DNA from: Acidaminococcales bacterium
GTDB taxonomy: Bacteria > Bacillota > Negativicutes > Acidaminococcales > JAISLQ01
Reading direction: 5' to 3'
Assembly (NCBI GenBank): GCA_031290885.1
Contig: JAISLQ010000051.1
Location: 1 to 46,046, forward strand
DNA length: 46,046 nucleotides
A model generated the notes under the pieces. That model was not told the DNA's origin, did not search any database, and was given only the letters and a program-made list of their open reading frames with translations. The position numbers were made by a program, and so were the translations under genes. This document shows, one piece after another, positions 24,652 through 33,609 of the stretch (position 1 is the stretch's first letter; the number at the start of each line of letters is the position of its first letter).

Positions 24652-27042
24652 ATGTTATCAGCTTTTTTGGGGCTTAATACTTCCAAACTGGGGCTCATGT
24701 CGCATCAGAGCGCCCTCTATACGACCGGGCACAATATTGCCAACGCGGATACCGTGGGCTATTCGCGCCAGATGGTTACCAAGGCCACCATGCCGTCCGT
24801 CGACGTTAACGGCGCGCTCGGCAGCTATTGGGTCGGGACCGGGGTAGACATTCAGTCCGTAAACCGCGCGCGCGATTTTTTGGTTGACCGCCAGTTCTGG
24901 AAACAGACGGCGACCAACGCTTATTTTTCCAATCTCAATTATGTGCAGTCGAAAATGGAAACTATTTTCACCGAACCCTCGGACACTAATTTCCAGGCCG
25001 GGCTCGACAAATTTTGGACGTCGGTGCAAAACGTGGCGGCTAACCCCGGCGACATGGGCACCAGGACCACCATGCTGCAATCGGCGGTGGACTTGGTCGA
25101 CAAGATACAGACGGCGGCCAAGCAGTTGGGCGATCAGGTCGTGGAAATAAATGACAACATCAGAAAGAGCGTTGACAGGATAAATCAGATAAACGTGGAA
25201 ATACTTTCGCTCAACAAGCAAATCGCCCTGTCGGAGGTCAACGGCGCCAAGGCCAACGACCTGCGCGACAAGCGCGACCTCTTGGTCGACGAGCTGTCGC
25301 AGTACGCCCGGGTCAACGTAACCGAGGACAAGCGGGGCAATTATACGGTCGTGCTCGACGGGCAGGTAGTGGCTGACGCCATGTCCGCTACCAAGCTGGA
25401 AGTATATGAAAACAAAAATACCGAAATATACCGGCACTACGGTTATCAGACCCTCAACGTCAGGGTGGTGACCATCCCGCCGGTGCCGCTTAAATTTACG
25501 GACGGCTCGGTCGCCGGCCTGCTGGAAGCAAGGGACTCGGACCGGCAGGGCGTATTGTCAAAACTCAACATGCTTGACGGCATTTCCAAAGCGTTGCTTT
25601 GCGATTTTAACCAAATACACAAAGAAGGTTTGGGGCTTGACAATTCTACCGGCCTTAATTTCTTCGGCGAACAGGACTGGGTGGATCCGCTGACCGGTAC
25701 GCGAAGCGCGCTGCAATACGCCGCCATAGGGTCCACGCTTTCCGTTGATCCGGCCACCGGCCTTAGCATTGCGCCGGGGACCAATCCCATAACCGGGCTG
25801 CCCATCTCCTCCGATGCCGGCTTTGACCCGGCCGCAAGCGGCGCGAACAACACCGAGCGCAACTGGATACGCCATCTGAAAGTAAACGATATATTCTTCG
25901 ACCCGACCAGCGGCCTTGAAAAAATCGCGGCCAAGACTTTGGCCGGCAACCTTGAGGTAACGCTGTCCACCTCCAACCGGGTCAGCACCATTGCGCCGAC
26001 CGTTCCGGGAACCGTTCCGCCTCCGGCCAAGGCCATTTTCGTCGGCGAGTCGCAGATCGTCTTTAAAGGGCCGGCCGAGCAGCGCATTCAGATAAGGGTA
26101 AATAGCGTAAACGCGGACGGGTTCATCGACAACGCCGATTACACGATGGACGCAGGCGCGACTTGGCTGGCCGCCGACTGCACGAGCGATACCGGCCGCT
26201 CCGTGCTCAAACTGCAGGGCATAGCGCCTTTTGAGTACAACATTCAAGTCGCCGTTGATCCCCGGACGGACGAAAACACCCTCGCCGCCGGCGACACTTA
26301 TGACTTGGTTCTTTATCCTTCGACCGGCGGCGCCGCCCAACTCGTCAATACCGCCTACACGCGCTTTGAGAGCCGCAACCAGTATACTTTCACCATCGCC
26401 GATGCCGCCGTCGATCCGACCGGACGGGTCACCGCCATAAAGCTTTCCCTGGACGGCAAAAATGAATACGCCACTTATACCGTAGGGCCGATCCAGCCTG
26501 CGGCCGACGGCAAGGGCAACGTGTTTACCATCTCCGGCGTTCTGCCCGACGGCAACGCCTTTACCTTCGAGCTGGAGATCAAGGACGATATTGGCAATGT
26601 GGGAAATGCCGACATCGCCAAAGCGGACAAATATGTCTTTAAAATGCCGCCGAGCGAGGCAGCCAGCGACAATGCCGTGCGGCTGTCGCAGTTTTTGAAA
26701 TACGGCGCCGACGACGCGGCCGTAACCGTCCATTCCATGTACATGGGCGACGCCACCTACAAGCCCGCCCTCTCCGCCCGCTCGATCGACGAAGAATACA
26801 ACGACGGGCTGGGCGCGCTGGGCGTACAGACCCAAACAAGCTACAGCATGTGGATGAACCAGACTACCTTGGTGGAGCAGATAACCACCGTGCGCGCCAA
26901 CTACAAAGACGTGAGCCTTGACGAGGAAATGACCAATATGATCATGTTCCAAAAGGGCTACAACTCCAACGCGCGTATGCTGACCGCCATGGACGAGATG
27001 CTTGACCGGCTGATCAACGGCACCGGCCGGGTTGGGCTATAA
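24652..27042 (+). CDS. flgK: FlgK, hook-associated protein 1, with an enlarged central domain
   Basis: FlgK forms the first junction between hook and filament. The N-terminal D0/D1 part (FLGLNTSKLGLMSHQSAL and the GHNIANADTVGYSRQ motif) and the C-terminal D0 part (DEEMTNMIMFQKGYNSNARM, LDRLINGTG) are canonical. At 796 residues it is well above the usual 450 to 650. The extra length falls in the surface-exposed middle (about residues 340-700), which is rich in Thr, Asp and Gly with beta-strand character. AAAGGAG precedes the ATG. It lies 12 bases after flgN. Confidence 0.93.
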   Translation: MLSAFLGLNTSKLGLMSHQSALYTTGHNIANADTVGYSRQMVTKATMPSVDVNGALGSYWVGTGVDIQSVNRARDFLVDRQFWKQTATNAYFSNLNYVQSKMETIFTEPSDTNFQAGLDKFWTSVQNVAANPGDMGTRTTMLQSAVDLVDKIQTAAKQLGDQVVEINDNIRKSVDRINQINVEILSLNKQIALSEVNGAKANDLRDKRDLLVDELSQYARVNVTEDKRGNYTVVLDGQVVADAMSATKLEVYENKNTEIYRHYGYQTLNVRVVTIPPVPLKFTDGSVAGLLEARDSDRQGVLSKLNMLDGISKALLCDFNQIHKEGLGLDNSTGLNFFGEQDWVDPLTGTRSALQYAAIGSTLSVDPATGLSIAPGTNPITGLPISSDAGFDPAASGANNTERNWIRHLKVNDIFFDPTSGLEKIAAKTLAGNLEVTLSTSNRVSTIAPTVPGTVPPPAKAIFVGESQIVFKGPAEQRIQIRVNSVNADGFIDNADYTMDAGATWLAADCTSDTGRSVLKLQGIAPFEYNIQVAVDPRTDENTLAAGDTYDLVLYPSTGGAAQLVNTAYTRFESRNQYTFTIADAAVDPTGRVTAIKLSLDGKNEYATYTVGPIQPAADGKGNVFTISGVLPDGNAFTFELEIKDDIGNVGNADIAKADKYVFKMPPSEAASDNAVRLSQFLKYGADDAAVTVHSMYMGDATYKPALSARSIDEEYNDGLGALGVQTQTSYSMWMNQTTLVEQITTVRANYKDVSLDEEMTNMIMFQKGYNSNARMLTAMDEMLDRLINGTGRVGL

Positions 27043-27204
27043 TGCGGCTCGCAGGCTCGGGGCGTCTTTGCGTCTGTTTTGCCGCACCGTTTTGCGCAGA
27101 ATCTTCGCCGCCCCCCGGTCCGCCTGCGTTTTGCGCCGCGCAAGCTTTGTCCATGTTTGGGCCGGGGAACAGTACGCACAGTATAAGGAGGTAATTTTCA
27201 GGTT

Positions 27205-28128
27205 ATGCAGCGAATCAGCACAAGCAACATGAGTTTTCAATATCTGACCGATCTGAACCGGGCGCTGGTGAGGGAGAACAAATTGCAGGAACAGATGGCC
27301 AGCGGCAAGACGCTTAACCGCGCTTCCGACGACCCTATCCGCATATCGCGCAGTTTGCGTTTTCACAGCGCGCTGGCACAAAACGACAAATATGTCAGCA
27401 ACTACGGCGACGCCGAAACTTGGATGAAAAACAGCGACGATGCGCTCCAGACCATGGGCTCGGTGCTTATCCGGGTGAAGGAACTGGTCGTGCAGGCCGC
27501 CAACGACACAAACACGGAGGACGAGCGCAAATCGATCGGCACGGAGATCAATAAATTGGTGGACACCCTGGTGGACGCGGCCAACTCCAAAGTGGGCGAC
27601 CGCTATCTTTTCGGCGGGCAGTCTGACCGGAGCCAGCCCTACACCCGCAATCCCGACGGCACGGTGTCTTTTGCCGGCGACAACCATTTCATATCCATGC
27701 GCTTGCAGGCGGGCGGAGTCAGCCCGGTGCAGGATTCGATAAACGTAACCTGCGCGGAGGCTTTTGGCGCCGACTGCGAAATGTTCAATAAAATAAATGA
27801 AATAGCGCAGGCGCTGACGAGCAACGAAACGCCTGACGGTCGGCCTATGGGCCAGTGGCTTTCTTACGTGGCCTTGGCTGACGTGGATACAAACCATGAG
27901 CGCCTCCTCCAGGCGGACGCGTCCTTGGGCGCGCGCATGAATTCCTATGAGATGCTCGGCAACATGCTGCTCGATCGCGACACCAACATCAACATCGACA
28001 TAAGCAACAACGAGGATACGGACTACGCCAAAGCTATAAGCGAATACCAACTCTGGGACAATGTCTACAACGCCGCCTTGAAAACCGGGGCGATGGTGCT
28101 GCCCATGTCTTTGGTTGAGTTTTTGTAA
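27205..28128 (+). CDS. flgL: FlgL, hook-associated protein 3
   Basis: FlgL forms the second hook-filament junction. The 307-residue product has flagellin-like ends: RISTSNMSFQYLTDLNRAL and LNRASDDPIRISRS at the N-terminus, and a C-terminal helix ending in AKAISEYQLWDNVYNAAL. YLFGGQSDRSQPY marks the FlgL-type start of the variable domain. The AAGGAGGT ribosome site at 27184-27191 lies 13 bases from the ATG, longer than usual. A 162-base gap separates it from flgK with no clear promoter. Confidence 0.92.
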   Translation: MQRISTSNMSFQYLTDLNRALVRENKLQEQMASGKTLNRASDDPIRISRSLRFHSALAQNDKYVSNYGDAETWMKNSDDALQTMGSVLIRVKELVVQAANDTNTEDERKSIGTEINKLVDTLVDAANSKVGDRYLFGGQSDRSQPYTRNPDGTVSFAGDNHFISMRLQAGGVSPVQDSINVTCAEAFGADCEMFNKINEIAQALTSNETPDGRPMGQWLSYVALADVDTNHERLLQADASLGARMNSYEMLGNMLLDRDTNINIDISNNEDTDYAKAISEYQLWDNVYNAALKTGAMVLPMSLVEFL

Positions 28129-28266
28129 CAAGGGCCCGGCGCCGGTCGTCTTTGCTTGATATGGGGCGCGCCCGCGTGGGCGCGCGTTTTTGTGGCGGTA
28201 TCTTTGGCGCCGGCGGGCCGGCGGCCGCAAAAAATAAAAACTCTGACACATGGGGGATTTGCGCAA

Positions 28267-28791
28267 ATGATGGTAAATACTATGCGTTTTGGCGCGATAG
28301 AAGTGGACGAACGGCAGATTTTTGAATTTTCCAAAGGCCTGCCCGGTTTTCACGCTGAGCGCCGCTTTGCTTTTCTGCCGCATGACGCGGGCGAGAACGA
28401 AAAACCCAATTTCGCCTATCTGCAGTCGCTTTCAACGCCGGAACTGACCTTTCTCTTGGCGGATCCTTTCGCCTTTTTCCCTGATTATGAATTTACCGTA
28501 GACGACGCCACCGAAGAAAGTCTCGGCTCCTCGGCCGCCAACCTGCCGATGGTTTGGTCCATCGCCATGATCCCGGACAAAGTGGAGAACATGACGATAA
28601 ACTTGGTGGCGCCGGTGCTTTTCAATTTAGAAAATCACAAAGCCACGCAGCTTATCCTTGACAACAACAAATACAGCACCAGGCACAGAATATTTTCCGA
28701 CGACATCCGCGAAAGGATGACGGATGCGCCAAAAGAGCAAAAAAGCGGGGAGGTGTCGCAAGATGCTGGTACTGAGCCGCAAAATAAGTGA
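28267..28791 (+). CDS. fliW: FliW, flagellar assembly factor and CsrA antagonist
   Basis: FliW binds CsrA and frees flagellin mRNA for translation; flagellin itself displaces FliW, closing a feedback loop. The start is the ATG at 28267 (MMVNTMRFG) with GGGGGA upstream, giving 174 residues. Family motifs are present: IFEFSKGLPGF near 20, FLLADPFAFFPDYEF near 65, MTINLVAPVLFN near 120 and a RHRIF near the C-terminus. The 3' end overlaps csrA by 29 bases, so the antagonist pair is translationally coupled. Confidence 0.92.
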   Translation: MMVNTMRFGAIEVDERQIFEFSKGLPGFHAERRFAFLPHDAGENEKPNFAYLQSLSTPELTFLLADPFAFFPDYEFTVDDATEESLGSSAANLPMVWSIAMIPDKVENMTINLVAPVLFNLENHKATQLILDNNKYSTRHRIFSDDIRERMTDAPKEQKSGEVSQDAGTEPQNK

Positions 28792-28981
28792 AAGCATTGT
28801 CATAGGCGACAATATTATCGTGCGCGTGGCCGACATACGGGGAGATACCGTGCGCATCGCCATAGAAGCCCCTCGCTCCATAAAAATTTACCGCGGCGAA
28901 GTATACGATGCGATCAGCGAAGCAAACAAGGCCTCCATGGGGCTGCCGCAGAATGATTTCGATTTGCCGGCGCCGAAGTAG
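28763..28981 (+). CDS. csrA: CsrA, carbon storage regulator / translational repressor
   Basis: CsrA is a small dimeric RNA-binding protein that blocks ribosome sites, notably on flagellin mRNA. The 72-residue product begins MLVLSRKISESI and has the RVRIAIEAP-type strand ending in EAPRSIKIYRGEVY, both RNA-contact regions. The start at 28763 is supported by GGGGAGGTG eight bases upstream. It lies inside the end of fliW. A strong hairpin follows the stop. Confidence 0.95.
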   Translation: MLVLSRKISESIVIGDNIIVRVADIRGDTVRIAIEAPRSIKIYRGEVYDAISEANKASMGLPQNDFDLPAPK

Positions 28982-28990
28982 TTTTCAACG

Positions 28991-29035
28991 AAAAACCAAG
29001 CCAGCCGGGCGCATCGATTAGCGATGCGCCCGGCT
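28991..29035. terminator. Bidirectional terminator between csrA and typA
   Basis: A perfect 14-bp stem (29003-29016 with 29022-29035, loop ATTAG) lies between the convergent genes. On the minus strand it is followed within a few bases by TTTTT (28991-28995). On the plus strand the T-tract is poor. Confidence 0.75.
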
Positions 29036-29067
29036 GTCCTATTGCCGGAACCGTCCGGCATTATGGG

Positions 29068-30870
29068 CTATTTGCCGCGCAGTCGCGCCCTTTGCACCCG
29101 GCTGAGTATTTTCTTCCTTATCCTGATGCTCTTGGGCGTAACCTCGACCGTTTCATCGTCGTTTATGTATTCAAGCGCCTGCTCAAGGGAATGTACGCGG
29201 GGAGGGATCAAGCGGACGGCTTCGTCGGAACTGGAGGAGCGCATGTTGGTAACATGCTTTTTCTTGCAGGGATTGACGTCCATATCCAATTCGCGGCTGT
29301 TCTCGCCGACTACCATGCCCTCGTACACCATTTCGCCCGGGGACACGAACATCACGCCCCGATCCTGCAAGCCGTATATGCCGTATCCGGTGGTTTCGCC
29401 TTCCTCGAAAGCTACCAGCGCGCCGTGCGTGCGCCCCGGAATGTCGCCTTTATAGGGCGCGTAGCCGTTAAAGACATTGTGCATGACGCCGTTGCCTTTG
29501 GTGTTGGTAAGCAGTTCGTTGCGAAAGCCGATCAACCCGCGCGCCGGCGCCAGAAATTCCAGGCGCAGGCAGGCGGCGATTTCGTGCATGTTGACCAGTT
29601 CGGCGCGCCTTAGGCCGAGCGTTTCCATGACCGTGCCCATAAATTCCCGCGGCGCGTCAACCGTCAATTTTTCAATCGGCTCGTAAAGTTCGCCGTTTAT
29701 TGTTTTATAAATTACCTTGGGTTTGCCGACCTGCAACTCAAACCCCTCGCGGCGCATGGTCTCTATCAGTATGGAAAGGTGCAGCTCGCCGCGCCCTGAA
29801 ACGGCAAAGGAATCTGTGCTGTCGGTTTCTTCGACCCTCATGCTGACATTGGTTTCAACCTCGCGAAACAGCCGGTCGCGCAAATGCCGGCTGGTAACGT
29901 AGGTTCCCTCCCTGCCGGCGAACGGGCCGTTATTGACGCTGAAAACCATGGAAAGGGTAGGCTCGTCTATCTTTATCCCCGGAAGCGACTCCGGCGCGTC
30001 CGGGTCGGCAATGGTGTCGCCGATGCTGACGTCGGACAACCCGACGAGCGCGACAATTTCGCCGCTGGCCGCCTGGGGGATTTCCATCCTTTTCAGGCCC
30101 TGATATTCGTACAGGCGCCCGATTTTGCCCTTTCTTTCCCCTGTTTCGTTGATAATGCTGACCTGCTGGCCGTTTTTGATTACGCCCCGCACTATGCGCC
30201 CTATGACTATGCGGCCGACATAATCGTCGTAATCGAGCGTGTTGGCCAGCATCTGCAAAGGCGCGCCATCGTCGCCCTCCGGCGCCGGTATGCTGTCGGC
30301 TATGGTTTGAAAGAGCGCCGATATGTCGCGCCCTTCTTCTTCCATGGAAAGTTTGGCCACGCCGTTTTTCGCCGAAGCGTACACCACCGGAAAGTCAAGC
30401 TGGGCGTCGTTCGCTTCCAAATCAATGAACAGATCTATCACCTCGTCCAGCACTTCTTCTGCCCGCGCGTCCGGCCGGTCGATTTTGTTGATGACGACGA
30501 TCGGCTTTAAATTGCGTTCCAGGGCGTTGCGCAGCACATACCTCGTCTGCGGCATGGGGCCTTCAAAAGCGTCCACCAATAGCAGCACGCCGTCCACCAT
30601 GTTGAGCACCCGCTCCACCTCGCCGCCGAAGTCGGCGTGCCCGGGCGTGTCCAATATATTTATCTTGATGTCGCCGTATTGCACGGCGGTGTTTTTCGAT
30701 AAAATGGTTATGCCCCGCTCCCTTTCCAGATCGTTGGAGTCCATGACGCAGTCCGCCACCTGCTCATTGGCGCGGAAAACCCCGCTTTGTTTGAGCAAAG
30801 CGTCCACCAGCGTAGTTTTGCCGTGATCGACATGCGCTATGATAGCGATATTGCGCAATTTTTTTTTCAT
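29068..30870 (-). CDS. typA: TypA/BipA ribosome-associated GTPase
   Basis: TypA is an EF-G-like GTPase that binds ribosomes and matters for assembly and stress or cold growth. The 600-residue product has the G-domain motifs AHVDHGKTTLVD (G1), RERGITI (G2), DTPGHADFGGEV (G3) and NKIDRPDA (G4), then the domain II barrel, two EF-G-like domains and the C-terminal TypA-specific domain (ARGLIGFRNELLT, TRG-like SSSDEAVRL). GGAGGAAATT precedes the ATG. A -10-like TATTAT (complement of 30897-30902) lies about 30 bases upstream, with only a weak -35. Confidence 0.97.
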   Translation of the reverse strand: MKKKLRNIAIIAHVDHGKTTLVDALLKQSGVFRANEQVADCVMDSNDLERERGITILSKNTAVQYGDIKINILDTPGHADFGGEVERVLNMVDGVLLLVDAFEGPMPQTRYVLRNALERNLKPIVVINKIDRPDARAEEVLDEVIDLFIDLEANDAQLDFPVVYASAKNGVAKLSMEEEGRDISALFQTIADSIPAPEGDDGAPLQMLANTLDYDDYVGRIVIGRIVRGVIKNGQQVSIINETGERKGKIGRLYEYQGLKRMEIPQAASGEIVALVGLSDVSIGDTIADPDAPESLPGIKIDEPTLSMVFSVNNGPFAGREGTYVTSRHLRDRLFREVETNVSMRVEETDSTDSFAVSGRGELHLSILIETMRREGFELQVGKPKVIYKTINGELYEPIEKLTVDAPREFMGTVMETLGLRRAELVNMHEIAACLRLEFLAPARGLIGFRNELLTNTKGNGVMHNVFNGYAPYKGDIPGRTHGALVAFEEGETTGYGIYGLQDRGVMFVSPGEMVYEGMVVGENSRELDMDVNPCKKKHVTNMRSSSSDEAVRLIPPRVHSLEQALEYINDDETVEVTPKSIRIRKKILSRVQRARLRGK

Positions 30871-31020
30871 TGATAATTTCCTCCCAGGCTTCGGCTATAA
30901 TACTGTTTGCCGACTAAAATCACGGCGTTTTTGCAAAATGGGCGGCGTCCCCTCAAATGGCGGCAAGCCCAACGGTTTGAATCGTGGCCGGAAAATCCAA
31001 AGCTGCGGGAAAACAGGGCG

Positions 31021-31926
31021 CTACTCGCCGATTATCCTGATTTCCGGCTCCAGCGGCACGCCGAAGGTTTTATAGACCCTTGCGGCTACTTGCTCCATCA
31101 GCCGCAAAATGTCGGCGGCGCTGGCGCCCGCCGCGTTCACGATGAACCCGGCGTGTTTTTCCGATACCCGCGCGCCGCCTACCGCCAAGCCGCATAGCCC
31201 CGCCTGCTCAATCAGTTTGCCGGCGAAATTGTCCGGCGGCCGCTTGAAGGCGCTGCCCGCGCTCGGCATCTCCAGCGGCTGCGCCGCTTGCCGCTTTCGC
31301 AGAAATTCTTCCATCTTAGCTTTTATTTGTTCGCTTTCGCCCGCCGCCAGCCGCAAACGCGCGCCGGTTATTATTTCGCCGCCGGACAGGAAGGCGCTTG
31401 CCCGGTAGCCGAAAGCAAGTTCGGCCGCCGGCCGGGCGGACCGTTTGCCGGCAAGATCCAGCGAGTCAACTTCGACGATAAAATCTTTTATTTCCCCGCC
31501 GTAAGCGCCGGCGTTCATGCAAACGCCGCCGCCCACGCTGCCCGGTATGCCGTAAAGAAATTCCAGGCCGGCCAGCCCGGACGCCGCCGCCTTTTGCGCG
31601 GCGGCGGAAAGCGGCAGGCCGGCCTGGCAGTACATGCCGTTTTCCAGGATCAGGACTTTTGTGGGCCCGCCGCCAATTTTAAGCGTAACCCCCCGTATGC
31701 CGCGGTCTTTTACCAAAACGTTCGTGCAGCTGCCAAGCACGGTCAACGGCAGATCGTAATTTTGGGCCAAGGCGGCGACTGCGGCGATTTCCTCCTCGTC
31801 GCCGGGCATGGCCAAAACGTCGGCCGGGCCGCCCGCCCGGAAAGAGCAATGTTTGGACATGGGCTCGTCTGTCGCGTATTTCACGCCGGTTTTTTTCAGC
31901 GCGGTCAAAAATCCTTCCTCAATCAC
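31021..31926 (-). CDS. murB: UDP-N-acetylenolpyruvoylglucosamine reductase MurB
   Basis: The enzyme reduces UDP-GlcNAc-enolpyruvate to UDP-MurNAc with NADPH and bound FAD, the second committed step in peptidoglycan synthesis. Motifs seen: HCSFRAGGPADV and LGSCTNVLVKD in the FAD domain, YGIPGSVGGGVCMNAGAYG, and PSAGSAFKRP near residue 220, the serine region that protonates the intermediate; the last resembles the shorter type II form. The 301-residue length fits. Its start overlaps the ylbF stop by eight bases, placing it last in a four-gene unit. Confidence 0.96.
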   Translation of the reverse strand: MIEEGFLTALKKTGVKYATDEPMSKHCSFRAGGPADVLAMPGDEEEIAAVAALAQNYDLPLTVLGSCTNVLVKDRGIRGVTLKIGGGPTKVLILENGMYCQAGLPLSAAAQKAAASGLAGLEFLYGIPGSVGGGVCMNAGAYGGEIKDFIVEVDSLDLAGKRSARPAAELAFGYRASAFLSGGEIITGARLRLAAGESEQIKAKMEEFLRKRQAAQPLEMPSAGSAFKRPPDNFAGKLIEQAGLCGLAVGGARVSEKHAGFIVNAAGASAADILRLMEQVAARVYKTFGVPLEPEIRIIGE

Positions 31927-32269
31927 TTTTTTCTTCGCCCAGTACCGGTTTTACCGCATCGCCCAAAATTTTGTAAATATCGTCAAGCAAAAGCTGAAAG
32001 CGCATAAGCGCTTGCAGATAATCGCGCCCTTTCTGGTTTTGGACGACAAGTTCGTAGAGCTTCTGCAGCTGTTCCTGTTTGCCGGCGGCGGCCTCCTTGC
32101 CGCTTAGCGTTTCTAATTGCAGCTGCGCTTGTTTGGCGAGAAAGTCTTTCACCATTTTTTGCGCGTCGCCGTCCGCGCCCAAGACACTCTTCGCCGCCAA
32201 AAGCTTGCTGTATTCTTGGCCCTCTTTCAGCGCCCGGGCAAGTTGGTTGGCCAAATCATAAGCGTTCAT
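31919..32269 (-). CDS. YlbF/YmcA family protein
   Basis: The 116-residue product is helical with the YlbF-family pattern: AYDLANQLARALKEGQEY at the start, KDFLAKQAQLQLE in the middle and a C-terminal helix (LQALMRFQLLLDDIYKILG). In Bacillus, YlbF and YmcA form a complex with YaaT that steers RNase Y processing and development. The role here is inferred only from the family. It is 15 bases downstream of the TIM-barrel gene and overlaps murB by eight bases. Confidence 0.8.
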   Translation of the reverse strand: MNAYDLANQLARALKEGQEYSKLLAAKSVLGADGDAQKMVKDFLAKQAQLQLETLSGKEAAAGKQEQLQKLYELVVQNQKGRDYLQALMRFQLLLDDIYKILGDAVKPVLGEEKSD

Positions 32270-32284
32270 CGCAATCCCTCCATT

Positions 32285-33154
32285 TTATTCAGGCAACCTT
32301 TCCATATAGTAGTTTTTCATAGTTTGCGCGTCAATGTCCTGCGTCCCCGCCGATTCGCAGATGACCAGCGGCGCAAGGCCGTAATCCAGTACGGCTTCAA
32401 TAAACGGCTCAAAGGGCGGTCCGTAAGGGTCGGAGAAGCTCCAATGCTTCTTTTCTCCCGAGCCGGTAAATTCAATGCAACTGAAATGCACATGCAAGTT
32501 TCGCAGCGCCGCCGGCCCCAAATTTTCCCCGATATAGTCAAAAGCCGCCAAATATTCGCTTTTGGCTATATAACCGCCGCCCGTTATCGCATGCAGATGC
32601 CCGAAATCCACCGCCGGCAGCAACATCTCCGGCCACAGGCGGCAAAGTTCGACCGTTTCCGCCAACGAGCCAATCTGCCCTTTTTTGCCCATTGTTTCCG
32701 GCAGCAAAGTCGTCTTGTCCATGCCGCGCCGGGACAACTCTTCAAGCGCTGCCCCAAGATTTTTTTTGACCTGGCCGAAAGCGCGCGTACGTTCGGCCTT
32801 GCCTTGCCCGCCGGCATGGAAAACCACCCGGCCCGCTTTCATCAAGGCGGCGGCATTTATGGAAGACATAAGATAATGGAGATTTTTTTCCTGCTGCGCT
32901 TGGTCAGTTGTCGCCAGATTGATAAAATAAGGCGCGTGCAGACTGAGGACAATGGAGCGCTCCGCCGCTGCCGCGCCGAGCAGGGCGGCGGCATCGTCGC
33001 GCAGCCGCATTCCCCGCCCGGCGGAATACTCATAGGCGTCCAGGCCTTTGTCCGCCAGCCAGCGCGGCATGTCGGCGGATGCGCTGAGCCGGTCGGCGTA
33101 AAACGCCGCCGGGCTGCCGGCCGTGCCAAACAAAGCTTTTTCGGCTGTTTTCAT
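32285..33154 (-). CDS. TIM-barrel protein of the endonuclease IV / xylose-isomerase-like superfamily
   Basis: The 289-residue product has a metal-site pattern like endonuclease IV: His in LHAPYFINLA, His in VVFHAGGQ, Glu in LLPETMG, Asp and His in VDFGHLHA, His in LHVHFS and Glu in VICESAG. In true endonuclease IV an Asp-x-His pair closes the third zinc site; here the matching segment reads KKHW, so the Asp appears absent. It may be a DNA-repair AP endonuclease, a sugar isomerase or another metal-dependent hydrolase. Its start overlaps the trmL stop by four bases (ATGA), so it is translated with trmL. Confidence 0.75.
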   Translation of the reverse strand: MKTAEKALFGTAGSPAAFYADRLSASADMPRWLADKGLDAYEYSAGRGMRLRDDAAALLGAAAAERSIVLSLHAPYFINLATTDQAQQEKNLHYLMSSINAAALMKAGRVVFHAGGQGKAERTRAFGQVKKNLGAALEELSRRGMDKTTLLPETMGKKGQIGSLAETVELCRLWPEMLLPAVDFGHLHAITGGGYIAKSEYLAAFDYIGENLGPAALRNLHVHFSCIEFTGSGEKKHWSFSDPYGPPFEPFIEAVLDYGLAPLVICESAGTQDIDAQTMKNYYMERLPE

Positions 33155-33609
33155 GACAGATCCCCATAACCCGTCTGGCGCAAAGCCTCATAGACCACCA
33201 CCGCCACGGAATTGGCCAGGTTGAGCGAACGGGCGGGATCCTTCATGGGGATGCGCACGCAACGGCCGGGGTGTTCTTGCAGCAGCTCCGCCGATAGGCC
33301 GGCGGTTTCCCGCCCGAACACTAACAGATCGTCCGCGCGGTAGACGGCGTCCGAATGTCTCTTTGCCGCCTTTGTGGTCAGGAGGTGAAAATTGCTCTCC
33401 GGATATTCTTTCAGCACTTCGTAAACCGAATCATGGTAACGAATGTTGACAAGATGCCAATAGTCAAGGCCGGCGCGCTTTAAATGACGGTCTTCGGTGG
33501 AAAACCCGAGCGGGCGCACGAGATGCAAGATAGAACCGCTGGCCGCGCAAAGGCGGGCGATATTGCCGGTATTGCCGGGTATTTCTGGCTGGACAAGGAC
33601 TACGCGCAT
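33151..33609 (-). CDS. trmL: tRNA (cytidine/uridine-34 2'-O)-methyltransferase TrmL
   Basis: This SPOUT-fold enzyme methylates the ribose of the wobble base in tRNA-Leu isoacceptors using AdoMet. The 152-residue product has the N-terminal LVQPEIPGNTGNIARLC motif, GFSTEDRHLKRAGLDYW, the knot region FGRETAGLS and the C-terminal SLNLANSVAVVVYEALRQ. Size and motifs match TrmL rather than the longer SpoU enzymes. It is the first gene of the trmL-TIM barrel-ylbF-murB unit. Confidence 0.94.
   Translation of the reverse strand: MRVVLVQPEIPGNTGNIARLCAASGSILHLVRPLGFSTEDRHLKRAGLDYWHLVNIRYHDSVYEVLKEYPESNFHLLTTKAAKRHSDAVYRADDLLVFGRETAGLSAELLQEHPGRCVRIPMKDPARSLNLANSVAVVVYEALRQTGYGDLS

Noticed and set aside
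25558-26952. 464-residue open frame on the minus strand inside flgK
   Set aside because: It has no ribosome site or family features and is the mirror of a well-supported gene.
27037-28383. 448-residue open frame on the minus strand across flgL and fliW
   Set aside because: It is antisense to two recognisable flagellar genes and their ribosome sites.
32117-33169. 350-residue open frame on the plus strand
   Set aside because: It is antisense to the TIM-barrel and ylbF genes, which overlap neatly with their neighbours in one operon.
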